Assembly: GCA_018262475.1 (NCBI GenBank)
Contig: JAGSYW010000003.1
Coordinates: forward strand, 1-42,003
Length of the DNA: 42,003 nt
Direction of reading: 5' to 3'
From: Burkholderiaceae bacterium
GTDB taxonomy: Bacteria > Pseudomonadota > Gammaproteobacteria > Burkholderiales > Burkholderiaceae_D
Shown: one piece after another, positions 40,190 to 42,003 of the stretch
Numbering within the stretch: the stretch's first letter is position 1
Layout of the letters: every line of letters begins with the position of its first letter
Notes under the pieces: model-generated
Database searches by the model: none
What the model saw: the letters and a program-made list of their open reading frames with translations, nothing else
Told to the model about the DNA's origin: nothing
Position numbers and translations under genes: made by a program

Positions 40190-40251
40190 CAGGTATATCC
40201 ATTTTCGCCATATTTTTCTTGGCCAATCAAAAATACACCACCCAGTATAAG
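40190..40251 (-). repeat. Copy E (shorter) of dispersed intergenic element
   Basis: Reverse complement CTTATACTGGGTGGTGTATTTTTGATTGGCCAAGAAAAATATGGCGAAAATGGATATACCTG aligns to copies A-D with a short gap. Confidence 0.5.
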
Positions 40252-40262
40252 ATGGAGGACAT

Positions 40263-40652
40263 ATGCGTATTCTGCACACCATGCTGCGCGTCGGCGACTT
40301 GCCGCGCTCAATCGATTTTTACACCCGCGTGCTTGGGATGAAACTGCTGCGCACGAAAGACAACCCGGAGTACAAATACACGCTGGCGTATCTCGGCTTT
40401 TCCAGCAATCCGGAACAAGCCGAGTTGGAGCTGACCTACAACTACGGCGTGGAAAAATACGAACTCGGCACCGCCTACGGCCACCTGGCGCTTGAAGTCG
40501 CCGATGCCTACCAGGCGTGTGAAGCGGTCAAGGCACAAGGCGGCAATGTCACGCGCGAAGCCGGCCCGGTAAAAGGCGGCACAACCGTGATTGCATTCGT
40601 AAAAGATCCAGACGGCTACATGGTCGAACTGATCCAGTCCGGCACCGCCTGA
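40263..40652 (+). CDS. gloA: Lactoylglutathione lyase (glyoxalase I)
   Basis: [46 protein letters not shown]. Confidence 0.97.
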   Translation: MRILHTMLRVGDLPRSIDFYTRVLGMKLLRTKDNPEYKYTLAYLGFSSNPEQAELELTYNYGVEKYELGTAYGHLALEVADAYQACEAVKAQGGNVTREAGPVKGGTTVIAFVKDPDGYMVELIQSGTA

Positions 40653-40903
40653 ACCGCTGCGACAAAAACAACATGGCTATTGGGTTTGTTCGTAGACAAA
40701 TCAACGTACTGCTCCCAATTCCCAGAAAATAGGTTATGATTCGTGCGAAATCATCTTCTGCCGCCAATCTGGCGACGAAAACGACCAGACATCACGCCCC
40801 TGCCGCAAGGCTAGAACCTGAAGGCAACCACGGCACCCACCGGCAGTAAGGCGCTTCCGTCCGAATACACGTTTTATCTTTTTTCCTTCCATTCGAGGAA
40901 ACC

Positions 40904-41230
40904 ATGAGCGAAAACATCAAGAACATTACCGATGCCTCCTTTGAAGCGGACGTGCTGAAATCCGATCGCCCAGTGCTGGTCGATTTCTGGGCTGAATGGT
41001 GCGGCCCATGTAAAATGATCGCGCCGACGCTGGAAGAAATCGCCAAGGAATACGGCGGCAAGATTCTGGTCGCGAAACTCGACGTCGATTCAAACCAGGC
41101 TGTTCCGGCGAAATTCGGCATCCGCGGCATCCCGACGCTGATTCTTTTCAAGAACGGTGTACCGGCAGCGCAGAAAGTTGGCGCCGTCGCCAAAGGCCAG
41201 TTGACCGCTTTCATCGACAGCAACATCTGA
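40904..41230 (+). CDS. trxA: Thioredoxin
   Basis: 108 aa; [43 protein letters not shown]. Confidence 0.98.
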   Translation: MSENIKNITDASFEADVLKSDRPVLVDFWAEWCGPCKMIAPTLEEIAKEYGGKILVAKLDVDSNQAVPAKFGIRGIPTLILFKNGVPAAQKVGAVAKGQLTAFIDSNI

Positions 41231-41354
41231 CAAACTTCCGCTACGGCCATGCCCGCATGGCTGTAGCACGCAGTAACCACAACAAGCAACAACACCACGT
41301 TATTCCCTCCCCCACCTTTTTGATTCCCGACACGGGATACGCACAGATACAGAT

Positions 41355-42003
41355 ATGCATTTATCCGAATTGAAGGCCATGCATGTTTCGGCCTTGCTGG
41401 ACATGGCCAGCAGCCTAGACATTGACAATGCCGCCCGCCTGCGCAAGCAGGAACTGATGTTCGCCATTCTGAAAAAACGCGCAAAAGCCGGCGAACAGAT
41501 TTATGGCGACGGCGCACTGGAAGTCCTGCCGGACGGCTTCGGCTTCCTGCGATCGCCAGATGCCAGCTACATGGCATCGACCGACGACATCTACATTTCG
41601 CCGTCGCAAATCCGGCGCTTCAACCTGCACACCGGCGATTCGATCGAAGGCGAAGTGCGCACCCCGAAAGACGGCGAACGTTATTTCGCGCTGGTCAAGG
41701 TAGATAAGGTCAACGGCGAACCGCCGGAAGCATCAAAACATCGCATCCTGTTCGAAAACCTGACACCGCTGCATCCAGACAGGGCGTTGAAACTAGAACG
41801 CGACATTAACGGCAACGAAAACATCACCGGCCGCATCATCGACATGATCGCGCCCATCGGCAAAGGCCAGCGCGGCCTCTTGGTGGCATCGCCGAAATCC
41901 GGCAAGACGGTGATGCTGCAACACATCGCGCACGCCATCACCTCGAATCACCCGGATGTCACGCTGTTCGTGCTGCTGATCGACGAACGGCCGGAAGAAG
42001 TGA
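41355..42003 (+). CDS. rho: Transcription termination factor Rho (3' truncated by window)
   Basis: [67 protein letters not shown]...; runs off the window end. Confidence 0.97.
   Translation, partial: MHLSELKAMHVSALLDMASSLDIDNAARLRKQELMFAILKKRAKAGEQIYGDGALEVLPDGFGFLRSPDASYMASTDDIYISPSQIRRFNLHTGDSIEGEVRTPKDGERYFALVKVDKVNGEPPEASKHRILFENLTPLHPDRALKLERDINGNENITGRIIDMIAPIGKGQRGLLVASPKSGKTVMLQHIAHAITSNHPDVTLFVLLIDERPEEV

Noticed and set aside
1-42003. CRISPR arrays, tRNA/rRNA genes, transposases, prophage or defence genes
   Set aside because: None seen; gene content is flagellar plus housekeeping and gaps are short. The five dispersed elements are not regularly spaced and have no spacers

Overview
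The window is chromosomal DNA with the coding style and gene order of a betaproteobacterium (Oxalobacteraceae-like; this is inference, no search was run). Positions 1-14752 carry a flagellar locus: fliS 3' end, fliT, a FliK-like gene, an orphan FlhB C-terminal-domain gene, ycgR, fliE on the minus strand, then fliFGHIJKLMNOPQR. The rest is mainly housekeeping: relA, cobD/cbiB-like, Nudix, rplS-trmD-rimM-rpsP, ilvD, lgt, enoyl-CoA hydratase, recX-recA, DUF2889, FHA, rpiA, mltD-like, fabI, a DEAD-box RNA helicase, selD, glyQS, gmhB, plsC-like, a YgjP/DUF45 metallohydrolase, gloA, trxA and the rho 5' part. I found no CRISPR array, rRNA, tRNA, prophage or obvious defence system. The most unusual signal is non-coding. 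A family of about 62-85 bp intergenic elements occurs five times, in both orientations: 2951-3030, 23181-23265 (rc), 29004-29083, 33581-33660 and 40190-40251 (rc). The elements share the layout ATATACTCC-N(3-5)-GTATTTT ... variable stem around an A-rich/AATAT loop ... ATATACCCC. Stem sequences differ between copies while pairing is mostly retained, which suggests a structured or mobile-like repeat. Two copies also carry an upstream 12-bp hairpin, ACTGACCGAAAA/TTTTCGGTCAGT. Other noteworthy points are a tandemly duplicated TATAAT promoter unit upstream of rpsP, a long structured leader before the RNA helicase, a recA SOS box with a recA/recX hairpin, and several in-frame repeat expansions in flagellar proteins.
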